DNA of 26,141 bases from Stygibacter sp964604155 (GCA_964604155.1 CAZRXY010000150.1:1-26141); one strand, 5' to 3'. Shown: positions 21,401 through 25,782, counted from the stretch's first letter. Translations and numbers: made by a program. Notes: generated by a model not told the origin, from the letters alone.

Positions 21401-23280
21401 GGCAGGCATCCACTTCTGATAACCCGGATTCTCAAGAGCCGGTATCCTATTACAGTATCTGGCGTAAAATCTCTAGCACCCGATCATCACAAGATGATCA
21501 CAAAATTGTGCCCGTGATAGACAAAAAAATGATAACCATTAAACAACAGGATACCAATAGCTCTATAAATGGTAATAATCCTGTCCTCACAAATCATGAT
21601 TCCATGACTGAAGCTACGCGTGATGAACAGTACGAGATTGTTGTCGGGTTTATTCCAGCCCTTCAAAATACTTCCTATTGCAGCATGGCACCCACTTCGG
21701 CAGATTCCACTTCTCAAACCGGCATCCAATGGTACATTTTCAAGGTCTGTGCCCACACCTCTAATCCCGGGATTTACTACTTCTCACTGCCAGACAGCGG
21801 TTATTCCGTTGTTAATATTATCCCAAATATCCCGCCAACCATCACTTTGCCCGATTCGTTCGCACTTGAAGCTAATAGCTATCTCCAGTTAGATTTCAGT
21901 GACTATGTTGATGACCCCGATGGAGACTCCCTGCAATTGTCTGCCTCTGGCTTCCAGCACATTGATGTAGATATTTCAGGATTGCTGGTCACTTTCACAC
22001 CAGGAATTAACTGGGCTGGCTCAGAAATTATCACTTTCACCGTAGATGATAATCAATCTCGGGCTGTTGCTTCAGATTATGTGGAAGTGATCGTTAATCC
22101 CTCGGATATCATTGTAGTTACAAAAAATCTCTCTCCGGGCTGGAACTGGTTTTCTTTGAATGTCTCTGAACCCAATATGTCTGTTAATCATGTGCTCGCT
22201 TCTGTGGGAGATAATGCTCATTCTATCCGCAACCAGACTCAAAGCTCCATCTATTATCCTGGAATGGGCTGGTTCGGCTCGCTCACTAACCTGAATAATC
22301 TCTCATTCTATAAACTGGATGTTGTCACAAATACTACCTGGCAATTTGCCGGATTACCGGTCAATGTGCCGGAGACTGTCTATAATATTTCCAGCGGCTG
22401 GAACTGGATTTCGTTCGCCCCTCAAGTTCCGGAAGATATAAATTTTGCTCTTATGAACCTGCAGGAAGTAGGTACAAATATAAAGAGCCTCACCCAAAGT
22501 GCTATCTATTACCCCGGCGCCGGCTGGTTTGGCAGTCTAAATTTCCTCCAACCGCTCGATGGGTATATGCTTAAAACTGATGCATATATTGAATTCACCT
22601 ATCCGGAATTGATCACCGGAAATCACAGCCGCATTAACCTTAACAAAAAATCTGCCGATTGCTCTGAGATCAGAGGCTTCAACCCTCATAATTATGAATA
22701 CAATGCCGTCCTTATCGCCTCTTCTCTAAATCATATCTCAAATGATTCCCAATTGCTGGTTATGCATAACGACGAAATCCGCAGTATCTGCGAAATTCTT
22801 GATTATTCTGATTTCTTTGGTGCTAAATTCTATTCGCTCATGCTTTACAGCAATGAAACCTTTGAAGAAAACTTCCAGCTTTTCTATCAGGAAAATGCAG
22901 TTAGCGAAATCATTCCACTTGATTATCAATTCAATTTCACCGCCGATATGCTTATAGGTGATTTTATCAATCCCGTTATCATAGACCAGGCTTTCACCCA
23001 AAATGAAATTGGTATGGAATTTACCGATAAGATCTCCGCCTATCCAAACCCCTTCAATCCGGTAACCACTATTAATCTGGAATTAGCTCAAAACGGACTC
23101 ACTTCAATTGATATCTATAACATCAAAGGACAAAAGGTTATCAGCCTTCTTAATGAGGAACTGCCTGCCGGACAATATTCAATCTCCTGGAATGCTGCAC
23201 CGCAGGGCAGCGGTATTTATCTGCTACATTTCAAAACACCGGATTCTCATAAAGTCACCAAGCTTATCCTGCTTAAATAA
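3481..23280 (+). CDS. Giant (6599-residue) multidomain secreted surface protein with split Ig-like scaffold
   Basis: AGGAGG sits 5 bases before the ATG. Visible order by residue: signal peptide (1 to about 22, cleavage near SLA/EE); PKD domain (81-167, WDFGDGT at 114-120); alpha/alpha toroid (172-505, QYADGHW at 190-196, a DxDxDGNG loop at 261-268); Ig-like domains (about 540-825); carboxypeptidase-regulatory-like (829-913); CARDB (917-1027); two unassigned beta-rich regions (1035-1413); sialidase-like propeller (1414-1794); four CARDB (1835-2283); eight split Ig-like units with inserted domains (2287-5953); fibronectin-III-like (5952-6115); cadherin-like (6116-6210, DDPDGD); two GWNW modules (6212-6375); linker; sorting domain (6518-6599, YPNPFNP at 6521-6527). 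One uninterrupted frame of 19.8 kb argues for selection to keep it. It is likely exported by a type IX-like route and used in adhesion or matrix building. Domains are assigned by eye; the export route and role are inferred. Confidence 0.92.
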   Translation: MDFDNRFLIILLFLLLTFYSLAEENTFFQRAQDLLNEYPEYEPPAMGTKGRIDQTVEESWIEYYRNQAEQNPLRETGDICVKVMPTYYCWPNESVTLWGNVSWENYSGSGTYYWDFGDGTQSEVLNISNQRYLNTTHSYSTMDSYIATLVVEDDLGQIASQSTRVVVMNMNDARVKKAVEDGLRYLYLEQYADGHWYGGYSYSPAPEIAATSLAILSFEENGHLPWLSPQEDIYKEVVIRGFNWLWNEIDRTIISQQPAGDPDTDGNGYGYHFSDDRSTYSDPMALLAIITSGSPDQVVESGPAWVQGHTYYQIAQNIVDQMLYSQTETGNYRGGWRYKITSADYGSSDTSTTQWPVLGFLAAQNWDISIPEWAWIELSYWLDYIQSTSGSFGYDSPATAGNLARTGSGLTTMYALGHGIDSYKYTNAINWLANNYTMNDGYSGIYGIYSLYKGLWFYDMLQQQIGSYNWYEDYTNYLLGTQASAGSWSGSWGGTQLNTSFGVLVLTPRVIIPNESLAIALRNVNTDNFPYVTIFADVFSNGQALTGLNSTDFLVTEDGVLQDISIHYEFDQYLITYMSTTPYPSSSNRIVIAEVTAQVGGEEFTEYDDIIYTYQEHPVIQRTDTTINLSYVPQPAGQSISIAALIYDSNEPYINTAVLHWRTAGSAANYSEITMFNVSDNYWLGITESNVQSPGIEYFITASDGSIVISDPANSPMAYPYHIPVDNLLPQITHTPVIFAEVHQPISIIADVEDESDSLANVLLHYKPVDSYLWNYCPMLTDRESYSSIIPAEFMEENGISYFISAIDNYGLTAYDGTYEKPHRIVNAMRGNFRGTVTEEATSLPIREASINLISNGEVIRIVNSDNYGNFVIYNVQEGNYTLRASKAGYINANSGNLHISPSIEIIYDFVLAENSGIDLCLNTLSIVPAVDQEEPLVINALVNNLGATIAPAAAIVIQEKDLTLPTQPVSNIYQGILPELGSGEYFYLEVPYAASSSYLEITVAIDPDNLVEESDKSNNVMSTHIQFSAPVVNSVTALYDGDPNPDVIGRFISLSGINIPPSERVKNLLTAGIYDPEGCNNIDRVEFDINGIIHIDDNPSGGWSIEYDMSQLPPHSVPLIVTAYDKTGLASQPMLKTISMFAAPDWLDYYILDISQQAAAGYESGSFYFDLILNSQDSGGDIYDYAYTIDNEIDFIGSLYSSIAGGVKARLYVPLDITTSPQMTGSFMIDQAIMGGDANVMEIPISFTINQDYELAALDFEFTDNAELLEIGRGFTLENLFTGSSSPISLGLDIFGDYTYTASFADDMQNFTFNYNPAIHSNRHNALAISLCDGLAATKAVISPELNLDFQLEYGEQSGFDSDTIGDFAIDYHFLLNYFWQLYDNCVIMGSYGNWIIGEDGRYEREGLAIPHSLPYSKMVSDTAGNIAIVWISDKDEQEEIINPEIDFKYKPAGSDWLEAETITDNDLFESSPDLSFMSDGRLIAVWIANTITQTEANQMQNISPEEILAAQDIYYSLYEYGIGWSEPAAIISDDAGNGFADGEPAVSFSSQNQGLVLWTRSENSLQPLSDGALEIYYSVMNDDLWSEPVNLTAGLSNDFEPAVCYGEANQAMALWHNDADSNLLTEGDNEIFFSIWDGFNWTNAQNLTNNNVRELSHTLVKQSNGNFLAAWVEVETYPDNTQLYSISANIWDADTSTWGTTEVLYSHPYIIEELVINIDSRDIVCLLFRGYDGFDGEIFFTSKELAEPNSNWTIPAQQTADDLTHWLIASAIDNNDNLYYVNFPYDFTDSSPESRGRGRGDFADGLSLISHGIRDDGTLRNNLNYGVIMIACDLEINDEDLVITGIDNPNIPEADTLMIEFTLYNHGNVTANNFSVHLFDGNPTEGELLDITTIEALPPDEDVTLQYEWQSAAGAHQFTVLLDSTNALMEIDESNNIASRNINIFPDLTIEEVSVSDYNPLAGSDITITALAANLSGAIAENIAVSFYADNILIDSILIESLQVGDTEAVTLAYTATTGINLLKAIVNADSTIPEEIYANNSIELSINVNPDLEILNSDLSYNGNGILELTGLLLNNGGVPAQNVSFQFWQGNPSASGSTKIGETLIEIMPPFSVATVNMPWAAPYGLSVVYAKVDSANVIIERNEDNNLAFMEVLHLMHPDLVAENIYFILPIPERSDIEVQQWEILTIALEVSNQSDIDASDVQIRFYNGNPIDGGSVIASTACFQISAGDSITFTINWHIQNAATGTHYIYAMVDPDNLIPEADEDNNLIYDTVEVIENTSSPSVQVIPTQLEVVVTSGSQQLQNFNVQNYGNSNLEYALRPILSSMPDLEDRSCYSPETATLLQLGSLVEAGKLADNDFNHAGFQNKKLELALSPPAQFMNGRNELNNPGNDAGYAIRLDGTSDYLRIPDIDLSVFTLEAWIYPEGQVYTDNNCLLSKWYHGNNNIREYMLSIMNGGFVRLYYSNLGSDDNHLDTPAGLIQENQWYHLAATLDGESIKIYINGELQAETDWNHTITSSGTGNGWIGTYYDNNWSYNGRIDEIRIWDYARNQSEIQFAMHSQLRSNEQGLAAYWTMDNHYIDMSGNGKTAVPYGDVIFIESEAPIGINTYFYTATDIPLPIGPGAGIVTESVISINDEYLVGDLNITIDIEHTHIADLTLELISPQETSIILSSFNGGAGDNYQFTVFDDEADSYITQGSAPFNGSFIPYPGSLSIFDGELAAGDWTLRITDYCNGDSGMLSNWSMQIRQLSPAWLQISPMAGNLLPLSGDMIDVNFVPGLFYPGTYYADIIVNSNDPVQPQINVITTTIITGYPDIYLPFNELSFDPTYVGFTNSLPLTIYNLGNGDLDITALDFSDPAFSADVNSLSIPMGQTDIITVYYSPQLSQSIQAVMTISNNDEAVSVNLEGNSLDPPTISIDPASFSSSLLTGQQSSAMLTISNLGEDTLSYQTTSRVVPDVSGNGVLYVASSTDNQAIAIDPETGSITGSIDLPYQPEKLALSDNGLILWITYLDAGFVSYVNISDFSDTLSTLTTIELGGTKTCGAAVSHSSSSLNSGFAYIGIPSLNQIDKINLANGEIVSYNFSNINPQALVLSHDGLNLFILGGSNLHVFNTFTEEFIQIGSNYTLGYDLALSPDGKWLYAADRYRIRRYDTENLQFVNEITGLNYACEIDVSPTGELIIVSDKNNNQIRIFDRTLNSLAIISNIAAPVGLVISEDNQWCYVAESGDHELSRINLQTWEIDTEWSITIGNNLLGLAIPRSIAAPWAFTLPQFGDLPPLQSEDIELIMDAQGLPNGSYFAEMWIDSTDPFQPRAISQLSLIVSDSPHIVVSTDSLIFTETVFAGFQDSLNFTITNAGYVDLIISDISNSNEKFQLNPVSFNLPPAASQEVTILFTPDDTALETDTIAIHSNDETVYVQVVANGLLPPVIAISDSVINVTLANEQTVTRELTISNNGYSELVYQAEVSGDNEFCALFDGSGDYVQIPDSELWDFGSADFTVEFWVNHSAITIYNTCLEIGNWNNSILLRQDNSNTFGLYIMGNSYSFSVSPVLNEWLHIAVSRLDNELSLFLNGIQIGNSINSNHNVQVSNVVRIGASVHTTGQYLNGKMDEVRIWNVSKTQQEIQENMHNILNDFEGGLIGYWNFNDADNPWRDFSQYNNDGTAVGNTLVLDSDLYVTPSWLSINSAMSGSILPAASEVIEIDFHLANMLTGVYTAVFKIFSNDPSNPMNYTQINLNYTGMPLLNVSTDSLNFGTVFLGTEEFSEFTVYNQGTDSLSVLSITSTNEAFSVTPSSFGVGIDAEQVVSVQYSPSSAGIASGELLFTANTENTPSLMLSGFCLEPPEIFASPASIQDSLNSGDLADHIITIGNSGVSTLNFNVVCGNLGSGIDGELIVPAGNTYYTDSIKSSLSGINEAGQNSITVADTSGFSIGDELLIISMQDPQTNPSLNLAGQFETHTINDILGNSLSLDGFLQHNFNQIDNLKHQALRIPHFTNVTVNGTITCDNWNGETGGIVFFKAAGQVTVNSSGLIHASGKGYRGHNRQPDNQDGFQGESICGFGTQTNLPNINAGGGGPVFYAGGGGGGHALPGQNGAMGNSSNYGFGGNAIGDAQLTRLYMGGAGGTGGDNDNSQAQNPNGGYGGGIVSIAAISISGDGTIASNGGNGNYSTDQDGGAGGGAAGSILLKTQNFDVGNVRALGGTGFTPSNSEGGKGGNGSAGRIRLDADLANGLENIIPDPYQGNFADSFSYLISANPAQGTLEPGENCEITVSINTQNLAGGNHLDELVIMSNDINNPNLPIPVQLTVFEAAGIATQNLLDFPDTYIDSTFSHPLVIYSNGSDTLNILNLEVLNHPQVFSLSATDFAIPAGDRDTLWVTFAPNEFALFQDILLITSNDPSDPVKEVNLIGKGLDDPVIEVTPEQFEITVLQNDLLTDYFTISNQGGDILEGTIRSVVADTISGTYDDFDDEVWNDTWTEGGSSGSIGLNAGDYVSAPYSLQIYANNYDKYVTSDPFYITDDYLRVGFWYKITLSELSCNFQIFYQKNDGDYNLLFDSPVNQTTGWTYILAETQDVQTGDQIRIRLMSNIYSSSSSYDEFIVRLDDVMFAPLFDFISFSDYEFSLEPGLQQNVSCTFHTDGLDFGGYPAQIRINSNDPENQTVLIPVEVTVPPSILSFSPPNFVADFASGDRLKIYPVITNEGLSRLKGNIYQNLPDFLNRYFYDFHDGVMDSFWTPAGSSGSVGVSSSQSFSDSYSLRIYALDYDKYITSQPITMTSSYLKISLWLKVVTSEISCDFRIYCQKNDNGFELIYDTIDNQTFDWTFIEQDISGFAEPGDIIQVRFMSNIYSSSSTSDQFDAYLDDITIHTEGGVFSSSENYFDLACGESYHPEVTLDASYIPADVYNFQMDILSNDPVLPSADIPFELTILNAPGIAASVDSLSFGNVFIYGNACLPLTISNTGSDLLSINNIILDSDVFSCNLPEDYRITDIIPGESLLYHIYFSPNALQAEADSIIFVSNDPTDVTFVIHLSGTGVEAPQILISPPVMELTHTTQDSIAHFLNITNTGNYPLDYNFYPRTPSDPQMWNYAYVTNYSNNTVSIVNLETSSSQTLPGFYNNPHNIDIDPLGRNLWITYTSSNVISVYNLETGLHKVIEAVGSNRRGSAFSPDGSMVYVADYVNDRIEVYAADSLKLVTTYSTDIDDPAWLDVTPDGRYLYISDTGTDKIIVMDTQSYTQVTTIAGFTDPWGIEISPNGEWFAFRDGNNLKIGSTTTNSIIANVPDIANPRTPVWSPDCRFIYVGSWDANKIHKVETDSFSIVQEFLMPSNVWSVALTEDNNYLLATLANTDNIAIIELETEDISYVNVGDYPTTITTFRTKMPPWLYIEPQQFIATLPPLASDNVELLFDTTQLEGGDHFAELVFSTNDPLNANFVYEITMHHNTGYPNLFITEESISFDPAWIGHDNNYEICAYNTGTEELIIHDISTGSEYFFAQPNQINIAAGGSGSIYLYCNPEDNGTIYDTLSIESNGGSISLDLTAICYPPAIIDVSPQQITNTVLPDEVFQEFITITNYGAHDLVYRSKIAIHKDKYFLGNTNKYQLHAWNADTQNFDSINLIFNAPWFTKFSPDGNQLWVTYQNAGFVSVIDPNSNEVIANILLEGSRTAGIAFDALGTYAYIANWTNNRIEVIDTRTFNLVTSLTGGLSNPRELIATSDGTRLFATNNGNGQLAIFDLENHTYLQSISGYSSGYDLKFSPQEDYLYWIDRDFVRKVEISTNQIVQSSSQMTQLRGLEISYSGDLLYICYYNENKIVILETNTLTQTGQIEGILFPTDISASFDDRLLYVTSEGEHYINIIDIAANRTIDTVNIGTSDIDLASICTADCISYLDVIAETDTLMTGENRQISFNFNMQSLPDGLYHADYTLFTNDPAEPVVNVPVEILIGPNPVITSIDDTPDDQGGFVDITWQASTSDNPDSQEPVSYYSIWRKISSTRSSQDDHKIVPVIDKKMITIKQQDTNSSINGNNPVLTNHDSMTEATRDEQYEIVVGFIPALQNTSYCSMAPTSADSTSQTGIQWYIFKVCAHTSNPGIYYFSLPDSGYSVVNIIPNIPPTITLPDSFALEANSYLQLDFSDYVDDPDGDSLQLSASGFQHIDVDISGLLVTFTPGINWAGSEIITFTVDDNQSRAVASDYVEVIVNPSDIIVVTKNLSPGWNWFSLNVSEPNMSVNHVLASVGDNAHSIRNQTQSSIYYPGMGWFGSLTNLNNLSFYKLDVVTNTTWQFAGLPVNVPETVYNISSGWNWISFAPQVPEDINFALMNLQEVGTNIKSLTQSAIYYPGAGWFGSLNFLQPLDGYMLKTDAYIEFTYPELITGNHSRINLNKKSADCSEIRGFNPHNYEYNAVLIASSLNHISNDSQLLVMHNDEIRSICEILDYSDFFGAKFYSLMLYSNETFEENFQLFYQENAVSEIIPLDYQFNFTADMLIGDFINPVIIDQAFTQNEIGMEFTDKISAYPNPFNPVTTINLELAQNGLTSIDIYNIKGQKVISLLNEELPAGQYSISWNAAPQGSGIYLLHFKTPDSHKVTKLILLK
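8983..10329 (+). repeat. Four tandem CARDB-type domains in the giant protein
   Basis: Residues 1835-1946, 1948-2051, 2052-2160 and 2161-2283 are four consecutive domains of 104-123 residues. Most start with a PDL/CDL-x-I strand and end with a D/E-x-NN acidic-asparagine motif (DESNN, YANNS, NEDNN, DEDNN) that marks CARDB-type adhesion modules. Two carry a GNP turn with F-x-G/Q (FDGNP, FWQGNP), and the fourth has FYNGNP. A fifth, isolated copy lies at about 6229-6561 (DKSNN). Confidence 0.8.
10339..21336 (+). repeat. Array of eight split Ig-like units, each holding a different inserted domain
   Basis: Each unit has an opening half (PP-x-I-x-I-x-P ... LTISN-x-G-x-x-x-L-x-Y), an insert, and a closing half (WL-x-I-x-P ... 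LPP ... G-x-Y-x-A ... SNDP). Inserts by residue: 1) 2328-2756, LamG (2398-2582) plus P-domain-like (2613-2756); 2) 2963-3270, YncE-type propeller; 3) 3471-3684, LamG; 4) 3890-4254, Gly-rich domain; 5) 4465-4616, jellyroll; 6) 4721-4876, jellyroll; 7) 5085-5386, propeller; 8) 5590-5887, propeller. Units 1-4, 6 and 7 are followed by a complete ASH-like (HYDIN/SPD-2 type) domain with a D-SL-F-G-V start; units 5 and 8 lack it. Unit limits are good to about 10 residues. Confidence 0.75.
16873..18108 (+). repeat. Paralogous pair of jellyroll-like domains (inserts 5 and 6)
   Basis: Residues 4465-4616 and 4721-4876 align over their whole length: DF-DD/HDG-x-x-W/F-W, GSSGS-x-G, YSL-x-IYA-x-x-YDKY-TS, SC-F-I-QKND, GD-I-R-MSNIYSSSS and DF-x-LDD. 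The fold looks like a MAM or carbohydrate-binding beta-jellyroll, but I cannot assign a named family. Confidence 0.7.
22114..22605 (+). repeat. Two tandem GWNW modules in the giant gene
   Basis: Residues 6212-6294 and 6295-6375 repeat the pattern GWNW (6220-6223 and 6306-6309), QTQS/LTQS, IYYPG and GWFGSL seen twice at 137-631. The module sits just before the linker and sorting domain in both paralogues, so it may belong to the anchoring end of these proteins. Confidence 0.8.
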
Positions 23281-23300
23281 TCCAGAATCATTTATACGAC

Positions 23301-23339
23301 AGCAGCCTCTGCCCCATCCGGCAGAGGCTGCTTATTTTT
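23301..23339 (+). terminator. Strong intrinsic terminator after the giant gene
   Basis: A perfect 13-base stem (AGCAGCCTCTGCC / GGCAGAGGCTGCT) with a 6-base loop CCATCC is followed by TATTTTT. The stem starts 21 bases after the TAA stop. Confidence 0.93.
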
Positions 23340-23397
23340 CCATTCGAGGCAGCTTATTTTTCCGTCAGGGGCAGCTATTTATTATATATATATATAT
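23323..23397 (+). repeat. Decaying direct copies of the terminator arm plus a TA tract
   Basis: The right arm and T tract (AGAGGCTGCTTATTTTTCC, from 23323) are repeated almost exactly at 23345-23365 (CGAGGCAGCTTATTTTTCC) and more loosely at 23366-23383 (CAGGGGCAGCTATTTATT). A (TA)7T run follows at 23383-23397. Only the first copy has a full left arm. Confidence 0.6.
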
Positions 23398-23678
23398 GCT
23401 TCCCCCAATAACACTTCATCCGGACACAACACTTTGGTCGCCACCATTGCGAAGGTTTTCAACCATTCGCAAAGTAGCTTGGATGGGTGGTTTTGTTCGC
23501 TATCACTTCTAATTCCCTCTCGCGTTCGTGTAGACCGTGCTGTCCGTGGTTTATAATCGTTTTTTTTCAACTGCTGATTAGACTTCTTCAAAAAAATTTG
23601 GGATAAATCCCGCTGAGAGGGGGCAATCGATCCCCGAGCTAAAGCTAAGGTGCTATTCATTTTCTTCTCTGATTCCAT
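23382..23678 (-). CDS. Doubtful small ORF, 98 residues, in a repeat-rich gap
   Basis: The only point in its favour is a good ribosome site: on the minus strand AAAGGAG lies 8 bases before the ATG at 23676-23678. The protein (MESEKKMNSTLALARG...) matches nothing I recognise, its second half reads through the CACGG-type repeat, intergenic repeat copy B and the TA tract, and it lacks a hydrophobic core. It could be a gene remnant whose first 35-40 codons were once real. More likely non-coding. Confidence 0.2.
   Translation of the reverse strand: MESEKKMNSTLALARGSIAPSQRDLSQIFLKKSNQQLKKNDYKPRTARSTRTREGIRSDSEQNHPSKLLCEWLKTFAMVATKVLCPDEVLLGEAYIYI
23439..23490. repeat. Intergenic repeat, copy B
   Basis: A 52-base element that matches copy C (25938-25989) at 42 of 52 positions. 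It contains CACCATTGCGAAG and ACCATTCGCAA; TTGCGAA and TTCGCAA can pair as a 7-base stem around a 12-base loop. Confidence 0.7.
23517..23558. repeat. CACGG-type intergenic repeat remnant
   Basis: On the minus strand this reads AACCACGGACAGCACGG followed by TCTACACGAACGCG: imperfect short repeats around CACGG/CACGA. Similar CACGGACA-type strings are common in intergenic DNA of many FCB and planctomycete genomes, from general knowledge. Non-coding. Confidence 0.4.
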
Positions 23679-23730
23679 TATGAACTCCTTTCACTTTTTC
23701 TGAGTCCACTTTTTCAAGGACGCATCACAC

Positions 23731-23751
23731 CAGTCACCAGTCACCGGTCAC
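23731..23751. repeat. Three tandem heptamers
   Basis: CAGTCAC, CAGTCAC, CGGTCAC in a row. A short tandem repeat in the non-coding stretch between the convergent operons, with no visible function. Confidence 0.6.
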
Positions 23752-23780
23752 TATTTTCTATTCAGTTGGGGTATTAAATG

Positions 23781-23800
23781 GTAAAATTATTCTATTTTAC
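23781..23800 (-). terminator. Weak AT-rich hairpin downstream of the methyltransferase gene
   Basis: GTAAAAT / ATTTTAC form a 7-base stem with a 6-base loop, 24-43 bases after the stop of the minus-strand gene. It has little GC and no T run on the minus strand, so it is a poor terminator. No better candidate is visible for that operon. Confidence 0.2.
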
Positions 23801-23824
23801 TTCGGTGAATAATCTTCTGGGAGA

Positions 23825-24937
23825 TCACCTTATGCTTTGCAAAATACTGTAGCCATGATGTCTGCTTTCCTGGCAATTACCGAATTTTTCTTTGAGAATT
23901 TCTTTTAATCTAATGGGATTACGGGTCACAAACCAGGCTTTTCCTCCTTTTATCAGGTTCTCGCGGGCAGTATCCACAAAAATTCCGGCAATCCTGTAAT
24001 CCGAGAAATAAGGAGGGTTTCCCGCAAATACATTACATTTTGTGGGTGCTTTATAGCCTATGGCAGAAGTCTCAATTTTAAAATTTTCTATTCCGTTTAT
24101 CCGGCAATTATATTCTGCCATACGCAGAGCCCTGCTGTTTGAATCCACGAAGTAAACCATTTTTAGGGGTTTGTTTTTTGCCAGTGCAATTCCCACGCTG
24201 CCGATTCCACAGCCCAGATCCAGAAGAGTATCGCCATCTGAAATTTCCACTTTTTCCAGCAGCGATTTGGCGCCCTCATCCACTCGGCGATGGGCGAATA
24301 CACCAGGCACAGAGCGTAGTTTTATTTCCTGCTCAAACACTCTGAAGCTGAAATCTGAGGCGTAATCAAGATATTCCACATCATTATTCTTCTTCTTACC
24401 GATCAGAACTAAGCCCTTCTCGTTCAGATTATCTAAAGTTGCTCCGCCAAACAGATATTGCATAAGTTCGGTGATCGTCTTCTCTTTTTTTTCAAGAGCT
24501 AAATAAAGTTTACAATTTTTTTTTAATGCTGCATGAGATTGGGTTATCATATCAAACACAAATTCTTTAACCAGATTTGCCTGTGTTTGCTGATATAAAA
24601 TTGCGTCATATTCTCCCGTAATATCTGCCTGGCAGATAACATCCACATTTTCCGCCTCATTATGGAGCAAATTATGCCTGATTTTATCACAATAATACAT
24701 ATCAATATTCTGCATGGTTATTTTAGCCTCAGGGAACATATCTCTTGCTATCATCGCCACCACTCCGGTTCTATTCTCCAGAATCAGGATGTTTGCCGGT
24801 TCTTTTAATTCGGACAGTTTGCTGATCAATCTCTTTTCTGTTTCATTTAAGCCAGACCTGGAATAGACTTCATACCTGAAATCCAGAAATTTCTCCAGGC
24901 AATTATCAGAAAAGTACTTATTAATATAAATTTTCAT
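23825..24937 (-). CDS. RsmC/RlmG-like class I SAM-dependent methyltransferase
   Basis: 370 residues, near the size of the RsmC and RlmG rRNA guanine-N2 methyltransferases. The C-terminal half is a typical 'methyltransferase small' domain: PGVFAHRRVDEG (211-222), SAM-binding motif I LDLGCGIGSVG (239-249), acidic residue D265 in VYFVDSN, and the catalytic NPPY (307-310) expected for methylation of an exocyclic amine of guanine. The N-terminal half (about 1-180) fits the degenerate methyltransferase-like domain of this family (ILILENRTGVVAMIA). The likely substrate is a guanine in rRNA (G1207 of 16S for RsmC, G1835 of 23S for RlmG); the sequence alone does not decide which. It follows the VOC-nitroreductase gene after 6 bases, and its ribosome site overlaps that gene's stop codon, so translation is probably coupled. 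It reads towards the giant gene. Confidence 0.85.
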   Translation of the reverse strand: MKIYINKYFSDNCLEKFLDFRYEVYSRSGLNETEKRLISKLSELKEPANILILENRTGVVAMIARDMFPEAKITMQNIDMYYCDKIRHNLLHNEAENVDVICQADITGEYDAILYQQTQANLVKEFVFDMITQSHAALKKNCKLYLALEKKEKTITELMQYLFGGATLDNLNEKGLVLIGKKKNNDVEYLDYASDFSFRVFEQEIKLRSVPGVFAHRRVDEGAKSLLEKVEISDGDTLLDLGCGIGSVGIALAKNKPLKMVYFVDSNSRALRMAEYNCRINGIENFKIETSAIGYKAPTKCNVFAGNPPYFSDYRIAGIFVDTARENLIKGGKAWFVTRNPIRLKEILKEKFGNCQESRHHGYSILQSIR

Positions 24938-24940
24938 CTT

Positions 24941-24946
24941 ACCTCA
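24941..24946 (-). promoter_or_regulatory. Ribosome binding site of the methyltransferase gene, overlapping the upstream stop
   Basis: TGAGGT on the minus strand: the TGA is the stop of the upstream gene and GAGGT is the ribosome site, 3 bases before the ATG at 24935-24937. This supports that start and translational coupling. Confidence 0.6.
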
Positions 24947-25777
24947 TATATATTTTACAAATTCTTCTATCTCTCTTCGCTGTGGAATGTCTTTGGTCTC
25001 TCCCGGATAACCCAGTGGCGTGAGGCAAGTCACATAATCTTCTGGCGCAATAGCAAGTATCTCTTTCACCACGCTTCTATCCATATCTGTTATCCAGCAG
25101 GTGCCAAGACCCTGCGAATGTGCTGCCAAAAGCAGGTAGGTTGCCGCGATATCGGCATCCTGCTGCACCCTTTTTGTATCCGGCGAGCAGCAAACTGCCA
25201 CTGCATATGGGGCATCTCTCAGCGGCTGGCTCGCCCTCTCTCTCACTTCGGAGAGCTGCCTGATCTTATCAGCGTCATCCGTTACCACATAGTAATATCT
25301 CTGGCTGTTCATACTGGTGGGCGAATATCTGCATAGCTCAAATATGCTTTTTAGTATCATTTTATCTGGTTTTTTATCTGAATATTTTCTTATGCTGCGT
25401 CTTAGAACAAGATTCTCACTCCCGCAGTGATAATCCGGCAGTGCAGACTCAAACTTCTGAAATTCTATCCTTCTGCCTTCCGGATCACGGGCAAAGAAGT
25501 GATAGATATTGTATTTAGGATTATATTGCGGCTCATTTTCTGATCTGTCTTTCAATTTCTCATAGATAGCATCGATTTCTTTTCTGCTGTCAAAAAAGAA
25601 TGTGATGATGCCGGAAGTTTCTATTACTTCCCGCTCACAAAAACCCAGAAGTAGATTTCCCGATTTAAAAATCCGGCAACCTCCCTGGTCCAGCCATAAA
25701 TACATTCCCAGATCATCAGAATAGAATCTGCTGATCTTCTCAAACATTCCTGTCCCATAAAAAATTAGTCCAGACAT
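24944..25777 (-). CDS. VOC (glyoxalase-like) - nitroreductase fusion protein
   Basis: 277 residues from the ATG at 25775-25777, chosen because AGGAGG lies exactly 5 bases upstream; the longer open frame to 25924 adds 49 residues with no ribosome site and no family resemblance. Residues 1-112 form one VOC domain: a start like other glyoxalase/bleomycin-resistance proteins (FYSDDLG at 18-24) and the ending RDPEGRRIEFQKF (97-109), where the E of IEF is the usual metal ligand. Residues about 120-277 form a compact nitroreductase domain with FMN-site motifs RRSIR (126-130) and SPTSMNSQ (152-159), the helix leading to GLGTCW (223-228), and LGYPGE (255-260). It probably reduces a small organic substrate with NAD(P)H via FMN; the VOC part may bind the substrate. 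The true substrate is unknown. First gene of a two-gene operon with the methyltransferase. Confidence 0.85.
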   Translation of the reverse strand: MSGLIFYGTGMFEKISRFYSDDLGMYLWLDQGGCRIFKSGNLLLGFCEREVIETSGIITFFFDSRKEIDAIYEKLKDRSENEPQYNPKYNIYHFFARDPEGRRIEFQKFESALPDYHCGSENLVLRRSIRKYSDKKPDKMILKSIFELCRYSPTSMNSQRYYYVVTDDADKIRQLSEVRERASQPLRDAPYAVAVCCSPDTKRVQQDADIAATYLLLAAHSQGLGTCWITDMDRSVVKEILAIAPEDYVTCLTPLGYPGETKDIPQRREIEEFVKYI

Positions 25778-25782
25778 CACAA

